Of a stretch of DNA of 31,610 nt, positions 1 through 6,960 are shown in pieces. Source of the DNA: DATKYK01 sp034430255 (GTDB taxonomy: Bacteria > Chloroflexota > Dehalococcoidia > E44-bin15); the NCBI GenBank assembly GCA_034430255.1, contig DAOUEU010000149.1, forward strand, positions 1 through 31,610, written 5' to 3'. Within the stretch, counting starts at the first letter, position 1. Every line of letters starts with the position of its first letter. The position numbers and the translations under genes are program-made. Below the pieces are notes generated by a model. That model did not search any database, was not told where the DNA came from, and worked only from the letters and a program-made list of their open reading frames with translations.

Positions 1-123
1 TGGTATCGTGATGAGAGATTGCATCAGAATCTGGGGTATCGGAGCCCGGTGACCTTTGGTAAGGCAAAGCTAATGCCAGAAGGAGAGTCTAACATATTGG
101 TGGCCCCAAAAAGTCCAGTTTGA
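1..123 (+). CDS. Transposase C-terminal fragment (rve/IS3-like), cut by left edge
   Basis: An open frame runs from the first base to a TGA at 121-123 and encodes 40 residues beginning WYRDERLHQNLGYRSP. This matches the usual C-terminal end of DDE integrase-core (rve) transposases of the IS3/IS481 type, where a tyrosine, an Rx-H and an LGYxxP motif follow the last catalytic glutamate. The catalytic part lies outside the window, so intactness cannot be judged. The GC-rich stretch just after the stop, near 124-136, could contain the element's terminal repeat, but without the other end this cannot be shown. Family assignment below the rve level is uncertain. Confidence 0.7.
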   Translation, partial: WYRDERLHQNLGYRSPVTFGKAKLMPEGESNILVAPKSPV

Positions 124-280
124 CGGGGTGCACGTCAGTACATCAACGTGATCTGCCCTAAAAAATCGGTCCAGGTAGAATATTTAGACTTTCATTGCGT
201 TGGACACGCCTAAAAGAGAACGAGGCTAAGTACCCTCTGAATATTTATTCGTGAGCATTTGAAAGCCAGATCTATTCCAT

Positions 281-958
281 TTATTTTCCATATTCTTTGG
301 GTGCCTCGGTCAATAGCTTCTCTAATTTCTCATCATCTCCTGCCAGAATTAAAACATCATCTTTTTTTACAACCTCCGACCGATCTGGGTAGACTACAAT
401 CTCCTTATCATGTTGGATTAGAAGTACTGCCACACCCCATTTACCACTACGGCCCAACTCAAGATCAGACAGCGTTTTTCCGATGAAATATGAGGGTGCC
501 GCCAATTTAGCGACACCATAGGTTGGCGAAACGGAGATATAGTCCAAGATATCTGTTAAGGTTAACCCATGTGCTATCCTGGTTCCCATCTCGCTTTCAA
601 TGTGGACGACCTTGTTAGCCCCGATTTTCTCAAGAATGCTCCCGTGCAGATCGTTCTCGGCTCTTGCTATCACGTAGGGAACCCCCAGTTTTGTCATTAG
701 AATCGTCGTTAATACGCTATTTTGTATTGCTGCTCCCATGGCCACCACAGCCACATCAAAGTTGCCAATGCCAAGCTCCTTCAGAATCGCCTCATCCGTG
801 GCATCCGCTTGTACCACATGAGTTATCTCAGACGCCATGTTCTGGACTTTTTTATCATCGGTATCCAAAGCTAAGACGTCGTGCCCCATCTCGAATAGCG
901 CTTTAGCCAGGCTTGCTCCGAACCGTCCCAATCCAATAATAACCACTTGTCTCTTCAT
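281..958 (-). CDS. trkA: Potassium uptake regulatory subunit TrkA/KtrA (RCK protein)
   Basis: This 225-residue protein is the cytosolic nucleotide-binding gating ring of a Trk/Ktr potassium channel. The RCK_N Rossmann domain occupies about residues 1-135, with the dinucleotide loop GLGRFGASLAKAL at residues 9-21 and an acidic residue after the second strand (ALDTDD). An RCK_C ligand-binding domain follows at about 140-220. The length fits single-RCK KtrA/TrkA proteins rather than the duplicated E. coli TrkA. The ATG is preceded by a clear ribosome binding site (GGAGGTAGAT). It lies 9 bases downstream of the membrane subunit gene on the same strand, so the two are very likely co-transcribed and form one transporter. 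Confidence 0.93.
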   Translation of the reverse strand: MKRQVVIIGLGRFGASLAKALFEMGHDVLALDTDDKKVQNMASEITHVVQADATDEAILKELGIGNFDVAVVAMGAAIQNSVLTTILMTKLGVPYVIARAENDLHGSILEKIGANKVVHIESEMGTRIAHGLTLTDILDYISVSPTYGVAKLAAPSYFIGKTLSDLELGRSGKWGVAVLLIQHDKEIVVYPDRSEVVKKDDVLILAGDDEKLEKLLTEAPKEYGK

Positions 959-967
959 ATCTACCTC

Positions 968-2431
968 CTATCCTAACCTAATTTCCTCTTGAGGGTATCG
1001 ATGTGTACTTGGTTGCTGGCGATGCACAAGATATAGCACTAAGGCAAGAGGTCCCAACCGCCCGATAAACATGGTAAAGGTCAGAATCAACCTGCCCGCC
1101 ATCGACAAATCGGGAGTGATGCCTGTTGATAAACCTACGGTACCAAAAGCAGAAAATGTCTCAAAGAGAAGATCAATAAAACTGAACTCTTCAGTTATCG
1201 CCAGTAAGAAAACCACAGTAGTCACAAATGCCAGAGAGATCAGAACCACAGCCAAAGCCCTGTATATTTGCTGGGCTTTGAATTCCCTGCCAAATACTCC
1301 GGCATATTCCCTTCCCCTCAGTGAACTCCATATGGTAGCAACCATCATGCCAAACGTATTTACTTTGATGCCACCGGCAGTCGATCCTGAAGCTCCTCCA
1401 ATAAACATAAGGACCATTGTGAATATGAGCGCGAAATGTGCCAAATTCCCCATGTCAATGATGGTGAAACCTGCAGTTCTGGGAGTCACAGATTGGAAGA
1501 AGGAAACGAGCAGTTTCTGGTGTAAAGGAAGAGTACCAAGGGTACCTGGATCGGAATACTCTGTAAAGAGAATAACTATCATCCCAAGTAAAAGTAATGA
1601 TGCGGTAGTGGCTAATACTAACTTGGTATCCATTGATAATCTGGTTAAACGCCGATTTGTAAAGACATCTGCCACTACTATGTAGCTAATACCACCAATA
1701 ACCACAAGCACTGCAGTCACGAGGACTATAAGGGTATCTCCCTGGTAATCCAACATACTTCGAAAATTGCCAAAGATGTCGAATCCGGCATTGTTAAAGG
1801 ATGAAACAGATTGGAATATGGATTTCCACACTGCAGTTCCTGGTGGACTTTCAGCAGAGAAACGTATATAAAATAGTGCAGCTCCCACGACTTCAAAAAG
1901 AATGGTGAATAATGCAATTCTTTTAACCAATCTAACCAGGCCTCCCAGCCTATTCAGACCCATAGATTGCCCGATAAGCAGTCTTTCCCGAAGACCAATC
2001 CTTCGGCCTAGCACCAGAAGAAAGATAGTAGCGCTCGTCATAATACCGAAACCACCAATCTGAATGAGAGCCAGGATCACCCCTTGACCAAAAGAACTCC
2101 AGAATGTTCCGGTATCCACAACTACTAACCCCGTAACGCATACAGCTGACGTAGAAGTAAATAGAGCATCTATAAAAGGTGTAAACTCACCTGTATTGTT
2201 TGATATCGGTAGTATCAGCAAAATGGTGCCAAGCACTATTGTGCTGGCAAAGCCGTATACCAATAGCAAAGGCGAAAAGTGACGATATTTCGGCCTGCGA
2301 ACTATCTTTATGGCAATTCGCCAAGGCTTAATTATAGGTGTGCGAAATACTCTGTCTCCAACCTTGCGTGTTTGTACTTCTTTCATCTCTATCAACCATG
2401 GGTTTGCATGCGTCGAAACATAAACAGCCAC
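968..2431 (-). CDS. trkH: TrkH/KtrB-family potassium uptake membrane subunit
   Basis: This 487-residue polytopic membrane protein is the ion-conducting subunit of the Trk/Ktr system. Four pore repeats with the conserved filter glycines are visible: SAVCVTGL, FNNAGF, TPRTAGF and FGTVGLSTG. The first transmembrane helix begins at about residue 55, after a positively charged cytosolic N-terminus. The listed start is GTG; an ATG at codon 16 (MKEVQ) is an alternative, and neither has a strong ribosome binding site. The size agrees with KtrB/TrkH proteins of about 450-490 residues. The regulatory subunit gene follows immediately. Na+ or H+ coupling cannot be told from sequence. Confidence 0.93.
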   Translation of the reverse strand: MAVYVSTHANPWLIEMKEVQTRKVGDRVFRTPIIKPWRIAIKIVRRPKYRHFSPLLLVYGFASTIVLGTILLILPISNNTGEFTPFIDALFTSTSAVCVTGLVVVDTGTFWSSFGQGVILALIQIGGFGIMTSATIFLLVLGRRIGLRERLLIGQSMGLNRLGGLVRLVKRIALFTILFEVVGAALFYIRFSAESPPGTAVWKSIFQSVSSFNNAGFDIFGNFRSMLDYQGDTLIVLVTAVLVVIGGISYIVVADVFTNRRLTRLSMDTKLVLATTASLLLLGMIVILFTEYSDPGTLGTLPLHQKLLVSFFQSVTPRTAGFTIIDMGNLAHFALIFTMVLMFIGGASGSTAGGIKVNTFGMMVATIWSSLRGREYAGVFGREFKAQQIYRALAVVLISLAFVTTVVFLLAITEEFSFIDLLFETFSAFGTVGLSTGITPDLSMAGRLILTFTMFIGRLGPLALVLYLVHRQQPSTHRYPQEEIRLG

Positions 2432-2747
2432 GACGTATAAGAGTGTACTACATCCTCAGGCTGATAATACCCATGTGAAGTCAAATGCGATATAACAGCT
2501 GCCTCGGAAATTTTCACCCTTTGCTCTTTTACGTTATTTATTGATATGGGCTGGAGATTACATGCTCCGGAAGCTTCTTTATGCCCAATATCGCTCAGGT
2601 TTCACATGGGCAAGTCAATAGTGGTGCAAACATATTGTGATAGTATATATACAGCAATAGGGGAAAGCAAGAGTAACTATGTTTCTACCATAATAACTAA
2701 ATCGCGGTACTAGCAGAGTTAGCGGAGACTAAAGCAAGTAATCACGA
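2432..2747. other. AT-rich intergenic stretch with a spaced inverted repeat
   Basis: No gene is seen between the potassium transporter and the tRNA fragment. The stretch holds a perfect 10-base inverted repeat, CCCATGTGAA at 2470-2479 and TTCACATGGG at 2601-2610. The arms are about 120 bases apart, too far for an ordinary terminator hairpin. The region must contain the promoter for the trkH-trkA pair, but no convincing -35/-10 pair stands out. It may be the edge of the accessory islet that begins with the tRNA fragment. Confidence 0.4.
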
Positions 2748-2806
2748 GGTAGAGTACTTGCTTCCCAGGCAAGGGGTCGTGGGTTCGAATTCCATCACCC
2801 GCTCCA
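2748..2806 (+). other. 3' part of tRNA-Gly(CCC), probable attachment-site remnant
   Basis: The segment starts with a D-loop-like GGTAGAG and continues into a full anticodon arm: stem 2757-2761 with 2769-2773, loop 2762-2768, anticodon CCC at 2764-2766. It then has a T arm with GTTCGAA and a 3' acceptor strand at 2796-2802, discriminator T at 2803 and encoded CCA at 2804-2806. The matching 5' acceptor strand (expected GCGGGTG) and a paired D stem are absent upstream, so this is not a functional tRNA. A 3' tRNA end directly followed by a tyrosine recombinase is the classic footprint of site-specific integration into a tRNA gene. The intact tRNA should lie elsewhere in the genome, at the other end of the element or at its original site. 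Confidence 0.7.
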
Positions 2807-3237
2807 GCACTCAAATACAGAACAGTTCCCCTTCGTTAACAGAAATTGTTAACAAATTCCTCTGCTCAAAGGAATCACAACTAAACCAAAGCACCAAACA
2901 GCTTTATGAGTATTGCCTCACTAATTTCGCTTACAGCTACAGTTTAAACCCCGAAGGTATTAACCAATTCTTAAGCTGACCTCACCTGGGAAATGGTGAT
3001 TTTGTTTAATACCGAGTGATTAAAACGCTCCTCCGCGGGCTAGAAGCTAAAACAGGGATTCGTTGTAATGCACATAGCTTCAGAAGGGGCTTTGCTTGTA
3101 GACTCCACAGAAGGGGATTATCCACTCTCGATATTCAAAGGCTTGGTGGTTGGGAATCCCAACAGATGGTGCAGAGATACATAGCATGTATTAGCTTTGA
3201 AGATTGCCTTGTACATTATCGAGAGAAGTTAGGATAA
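2758..3237 (+). pseudogene. Degraded tyrosine recombinase (integrase), internal deletion
   Basis: One frame covers the whole region but holds in-frame stops at 2977-2979 and 3007-3009. The first 73 residues look like the N-terminal SAM-like core-binding domain of phage-type integrases and begin inside the tRNA-derived sequence with a TTG start. The part after 3016 is the C-terminal catalytic end, with the HSFRRGF box (HxxR), a GGW motif and the nucleophile tyrosine in MVQRY. The middle of the catalytic domain, including the first arginine and the lysine, is missing. It is therefore an inactive relic in one frame, made by deletion more than by frameshift. Its start within the tRNA fragment ties it to integration at that site. 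Confidence 0.75.
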
Positions 3238-3254
3238 ATCATACTTGAAACATA

Positions 3255-3329
3255 GAGATGGTACAGAGATACACCAGGTCGGTTACATTTGAGGATAGCC
3301 TGAAGTTTTACAAGCCGCCGTTGGGGTGA
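3255..3329 (+). pseudogene. Second integrase C-terminal tail
   Basis: A short frame encodes EMVQRYTRSVTFEDSLKF and ends in a TGA at 3327-3329. It closely resembles the tail of the preceding integrase relic (QMVQRYIACISFEDCL). This version is closer to the tail I know as typical of Dehalococcoidia recombinases (MVQRYTRS...FEDSLKFYK). Only the tail with the catalytic tyrosine remains. Two diverged copies of the same end within 100 bases mean that two related elements used this site, or that one gene was partly duplicated before decay. Confidence 0.6.
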
Positions 3330-3454
3330 AAGGCTGAAATTCGTTGCGGAAGCATTTTTACTATAATGGCATCAGGAATACCTAGTAAAGCTCATATAGC
3401 TTGAATAGCGAGTCAGCTTATAATGCTATTTAACTTAGCAGTCGACCAATGCTA

Positions 3455-3886
3455 CTACAATCGTCCAGAAGCACTTGGTTGCCTTCTTATCAAATGCCAT
3501 TGCCTCATCATACGCTGCGTCTGCTTCACTAGATAGCTCTTCCTTGCCTCCTTCTTTTGGGTCTTTCTGGCTTCCTTATCAGCAGCCACAGCTTCATCGA
3601 ACATTGCGTCTGCTTCACGGATAAACGCATTCATATCCATTTCTGCCTCTCTGGTTTGCACTAAGTTATTAAACTCAATAAAACGGATTATTTTCTCATT
3701 AGCTATGCATTCTGTGGCTTTAGCGATTGAGCCAGTTGTCTCCATATCCGTCACTAACTCCAAAGCATAATGAGTATCCATGTTGTGCCTCAATAGTAGA
3801 TGTTCATACAGGGTTTGTCTATCATTTAAGTTACCTGAGCAATAGGGGCATATCCACATTGTTTTCTGCACATGTGTTTGTTTCAT
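3455..3886 (-). CDS. Hypothetical protein with N-terminal C2H2-type zinc finger
   Basis: This 143-residue protein is of unknown function. Residues 11-35 form a C2H2-like finger, WICPYCSGNL followed by HLLLRH, with the usual hydrophobic residues between. The rest is predicted helical and charged, with a lysine/arginine-rich stretch (KEARKTQKKEARKS) near residues 104-117, which suggests a nucleic-acid-binding tail. The ATG has a purine-rich GGGGGGAAG upstream, and no other start fits better. It sits alone between integrase relics and a zinc-ribbon relic, so it is probably cargo of the former mobile element. No homologous family is recognised. Confidence 0.6.
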   Translation of the reverse strand: MKQTHVQKTMWICPYCSGNLNDRQTLYEHLLLRHNMDTHYALELVTDMETTGSIAKATECIANEKIIRFIEFNNLVQTREAEMDMNAFIREADAMFDEAVAADKEARKTQKKEARKSYLVKQTQRMMRQWHLIRRQPSASGRL

Positions 3887-3940
3887 CTTACTTCCCCCCC
3901 TTTCCTAAATTACTCTCTGTCAAAGTAGGTAATTGAGTAT

Positions 3941-4192
3941 GTGTCTTGCCCGTATGTGATTGTGACTACTTGCAGGAAGTGCCTATGGCAAAACGCTCAT
4001 ATCGAGGGTAACACAAGATGCGCCATTTGTCTGTAGAAAAAGTCTGTATTTTTTGTGGGGAAAGTATGTATTTTTTTGTGTGGGGAAAACCCTTACAAAA
4101 ATGTGGTTTTTTGTAAGGAGTGTACAGAGGTCAATACCATAGTGCGGGCTGGCAGTAATAAATGGGTAGTAAAAGTATGGTCTGCCAGATAG
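3941..4192 (+). pseudogene. Zinc-ribbon reading frame broken by one amber stop
   Basis: A plus-strand frame from a GTG at 3941 encodes closely spaced cysteine pairs (SCPYVIVTTCRKC, then RCAIC). It meets a TAG at 4034-4036 and continues in the same frame with VCIFLCGENPYKN and VVFCKEC to a TAG at 4190-4192. The density of CxxC pairs across the stop argues for one former zinc-ribbon protein. An imperfect tandem repeat of about 25 bases at 4042-4090 (two TCTGTATTTTTTGTGGGG-like units) suggests that a small duplication disturbed the frame. It starts about 55 bases from the divergent C2H2 gene. Without homologues it is uncertain whether this was ever a gene. Confidence 0.35.
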
Positions 4193-4417
4193 CGGTCGCC
4201 CAATCCGCTGCTCCAATCACACACGAGTTGGCAGTTTAGAGCCATACCCTAGGCTAAGTTTGCCATGCGATTCTTTTTAGCATTGCTCTGGCGCAAATTC
4301 TCCAGATGAAAAAACTAGATAGGGGGGGATAAAAATACGACTGGTAAAGATTGTCGAGCTCTCACTACGGCGGGGGAATAGTTAAAGATGTAGTTAATTA
4401 CAACAGGCAGCTGGATT

Positions 4418-4436
4418 CTGGGTCTAGTTTACCCAG
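4418..4436 (-). terminator. Hairpin just after the OFOR beta gene
   Basis: A perfect 6-base stem (CTGGGT at 4418-4423, ACCCAG at 4431-4436) with a 7-base loop lies 3 bases past the stop codon of the last gene of the long operon. No U-tract follows on the minus strand, so it may be a weak terminator or an mRNA-stabilising end. The remainder of 4193-4438 shows no gene. Confidence 0.35.
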
Positions 4437-4438
4437 TC

Positions 4439-5257
4439 TTACCTTCCGCGGAAGAAAATTCCCAAATACGGCTTATCCAATAAGGAACTCTCAGCGAGCC
4501 TCAGGGCTAGATTGATGTTGTCGGGATCGTGGAGCCAGGGCTCCTCTTTTGAAGAAGCTGGTAACTCTACTGGTTCTCCCTCTCTAAGGTAGCTTGCTCT
4601 CTCTTTCAGTGTGCTGAATAAAAACGGAGGATAGAAGGTAGCACAGGGAGTCAGCACAAGGATGAAGGAAAACCCTTTGTGTTTAATCCCTTCGCCTATT
4701 AGCCAGGCGAGATGGGGGACATTGGTAGAAATTCCCTGGGCAATAAAGCTTGATAGCGTTGAAATATTGTAGCTTAGCATATCTAGCATTGGGTCTACTG
4801 GCGGATAGAGTTGCCAGGATAGAAACGGACTTTCACCCCTTTCCAGATGAGGAGTGGTAGGGCTGATCTGGCCTTTGGTCAGGGCGTACACAAAGTTATT
4901 GACCATGATACAGGTTATATCGACGTTCCTCCTTACCACATGGGGAAGATGTCCTGCTCCAATACTGAATAAATCACCATCCCCGCCTATAGCTAGCACT
5001 GTTAGTTCAGGACTGGCCAGTTTTGCTCCCTGCGCAATGGGCACCGCCCGCCCGTGGAGAGCATTGATGCCGTAACTGTCAACATAGGCGGGGATCCTTG
5101 ATGAGCAACCGATACCGGAAACGATGAGAATTTTATGTTTGGGTATCCCAAGGTCAGGCAGCACTATTCTGGTGAGGGCATTGAGTATGCCGAAATTACC
5201 GCAGCCCCGGCACCAGACGGGCTTCAATTGTGTCCTGAATTCAGCGGTTTTCCTCAC
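4439..5257 (-). CDS. korB: 2-oxoacid:ferredoxin oxidoreductase, beta subunit
   Basis: This 272-residue protein is the thiamine-diphosphate-binding subunit of an OFOR that oxidatively decarboxylates a 2-oxoacid to an acyl-CoA and reduces ferredoxin. Cysteines for the [4Fe-4S] cluster are present: WCRGCGNFG at residues 15-23, IGCSSR near 51, and a third site in LTPCATF. The TPP motif is GGDGDLFSIG followed by VNNF. The GTG start overlaps the stop of the alpha gene by 4 bases (GTGA), with GGAGATAAGCAG upstream. It is the last gene of the long minus-strand operon. The substrate (pyruvate, 2-oxoglutarate or another) cannot be assigned from sequence alone. Confidence 0.9.
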   Translation of the reverse strand: MRKTAEFRTQLKPVWCRGCGNFGILNALTRIVLPDLGIPKHKILIVSGIGCSSRIPAYVDSYGINALHGRAVPIAQGAKLASPELTVLAIGGDGDLFSIGAGHLPHVVRRNVDITCIMVNNFVYALTKGQISPTTPHLERGESPFLSWQLYPPVDPMLDMLSYNISTLSSFIAQGISTNVPHLAWLIGEGIKHKGFSFILVLTPCATFYPPFLFSTLKERASYLREGEPVELPASSKEEPWLHDPDNINLALRLAESSLLDKPYLGIFFRGR

Positions 5258-6960
5258 CTGCTTATCTCCGTAAGGGGATCAGCCAGCTCTTTCCGCCGAA
5301 AGGTCTGACCGCCGGCTCTGGCGTAAATTTGGGTTGACTCGGGTAAATCTATTTGAGAGCGGAGGTAACGATGAAGTTGCCCAGAGTAATTCATCTCTAT
5401 CACCAGCAGTTTCTCTATCGATTTTATGAACCCCTTGACTCTCTCCGGTAGGGGGTGGATTAGCTCGGGAATGCAGATCTTAATCGTGTCCTCTAGTCTC
5501 AGGTCTTTAACTGTTTGCAGAACCACCTGAGCGGAGGAGCCCCAGGTTATTACACCCCTCCTGGATTCTTCCTTTCCTGAAACCTTTACCAGCTCATCTC
5601 GGTGGCAGAGCGGTATGAGCTTGCTCCACCTTTTTAGGTGCATTATTTGATTGTTCTCGAAATTAAAAGATGGTTCGCCCTTCTCGTTGTGAGCCAGGCC
5701 AGTGGTCTGATATGCCAATCCCTCACTACCAACATCTGCCATGGGTGAAATAGAGTCCTCGGTTAATCTATAGCGATGATATTCATTAAGCGTGTTTGTA
5801 GCACGTTTTACGCTCTCGGAGGGGTAGTATTTTTTTAAAAAATCATCGCTTGTGGAAACAAAGGTTTGTCCCAGCCACTGGTCGGAGAGTAGAATAACCG
5901 GTGTCTGAAATTGCTGGGCGATGTTAATGCTCTCTATAGCTAAGCGGTAACATCCCTCCATGTCACAAGGAGCAATAACTACCCTTGGGGTGTCACCATG
6001 ACCACCGTAGATGGCATGGTTAAGGTCTGACTGCTCGGACTTGGAGGGTATTCCCGTGGACGGTCCACAACGCTGAACATCGATAATCACCAACGGTATC
6101 TCAGCGGATGTGGCGAAGCCCAGCATCTCGGTCATGAGGTCAAATCCTGGACCGCTGGTGGCGGTCATTGCCTTCGCACCGGTTAGTGAAGCCCCGAGAG
6201 CCATCCCGGATGAAGCGATTTCATCCTCTGCCTGAAGATAAACGCCCTTTCCCAGGGAGAGCTCCTGCTGCATTTCATGCATAATTTCTGCTGCCGGTGT
6301 GATGGGATAGCCAAAGAATACCTGGCAACCGGCACGGATCGCCGCTTGCGCCATGGCGGCATTACCATGAATAGTCAGCTTGGTGGAACTATCTCGTGCT
6401 GGTGATAGTAGTAGCTCGGGAAAGGAGAAATCGGTAAAAAGCTGCCCTCCCGCTTCGAGAGCCGGTATATTCTGCTTCAATAGTTTCAGTTCCTTATCCT
6501 CATCAATCGCTCTCTTCACCTGGTCTTCGTCAAGGGCCAATATTCTAAGTAATACGCCGAGCGCCACGATATTCTTATCTATGGTGGCGCCGGTTACCTC
6601 GTGGCTTCTCTTGGAAAAATCGACCTGATAGGAAGTCTCAGGTAAATTAATTTCGGTTGGGGGATTATTTTGGAAAAGTACCAGGCTTTCTCCTCTCAGT
6701 TCCAGTTCGTGCTCAAACTCCAGATATTTTTCCCAGTTAAAACATACCAAGATATCCAGACTGTCTTCGGGTAGGGAGAGACATCTACTATCGAGGCCCA
6801 GTTTAACGGCTGAGCCTCCTCCCCTGATCTGGGCTCCATAATAGCGGGGCATCTGGCTGAAGTACCCTTGCCAGGCAGCAAGCCTTTGCAGCAGGCTGCC
6901 CAGCACCACTACTCCATCGCCGCCAGCGCCCACGATTCCAATGGTTAAACTATCTCTCAT
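5254..6960 (-). CDS. korA: 2-oxoacid:ferredoxin oxidoreductase, fused gamma-alpha subunit
   Basis: This 568-residue protein is a fusion. Residues 1 to about 190 are the gamma domain (GAGGDGVVVLGSLL, then GAQIRGGGSAVKLG). Residues from about 195 on are the alpha domain, with the pyrimidine-binding FFGYPITPAAE motif and EDEIASSGMALGAS. Together with the beta subunit it forms an OFOR of the 2-oxoglutarate/2-oxoacid class. No ferredoxin (delta) gene is adjacent, so reducing equivalents must pass to a separate ferredoxin or directly to a partner. The start overlaps the end of the RACo-CBS gene by 11 bases, which makes co-transcription and perhaps translational coupling very likely. The second OFOR in this window (26132-28722) has separate gamma and alpha genes. 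Confidence 0.9.
   Translation of the reverse strand: MRDSLTIGIVGAGGDGVVVLGSLLQRLAAWQGYFSQMPRYYGAQIRGGGSAVKLGLDSRCLSLPEDSLDILVCFNWEKYLEFEHELELRGESLVLFQNNPPTEINLPETSYQVDFSKRSHEVTGATIDKNIVALGVLLRILALDEDQVKRAIDEDKELKLLKQNIPALEAGGQLFTDFSFPELLLSPARDSSTKLTIHGNAAMAQAAIRAGCQVFFGYPITPAAEIMHEMQQELSLGKGVYLQAEDEIASSGMALGASLTGAKAMTATSGPGFDLMTEMLGFATSAEIPLVIIDVQRCGPSTGIPSKSEQSDLNHAIYGGHGDTPRVVIAPCDMEGCYRLAIESINIAQQFQTPVILLSDQWLGQTFVSTSDDFLKKYYPSESVKRATNTLNEYHRYRLTEDSISPMADVGSEGLAYQTTGLAHNEKGEPSFNFENNQIMHLKRWSKLIPLCHRDELVKVSGKEESRRGVITWGSSAQVVLQTVKDLRLEDTIKICIPELIHPLPERVKGFIKSIEKLLVIEMNYSGQLHRYLRSQIDLPESTQIYARAGGQTFRRKELADPLTEISR

Noticed and set aside
1071..1685. Long plus-strand open frame opposite trkH
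   Set aside because: It is the complement of a well-supported membrane protein gene and shows no domain of its own.
2722..2806. Functional tRNA-Gly gene
   Set aside because: The 3' half is good, but no upstream sequence pairs with the acceptor strand CACCCGC beyond a GCGG at the wrong distance, and the D stem does not pair.
3983..4216. Minus-strand 77-residue frame
   Set aside because: It is antisense to the cysteine-rich plus-strand frame, has no ribosome binding site and no recognisable motif.
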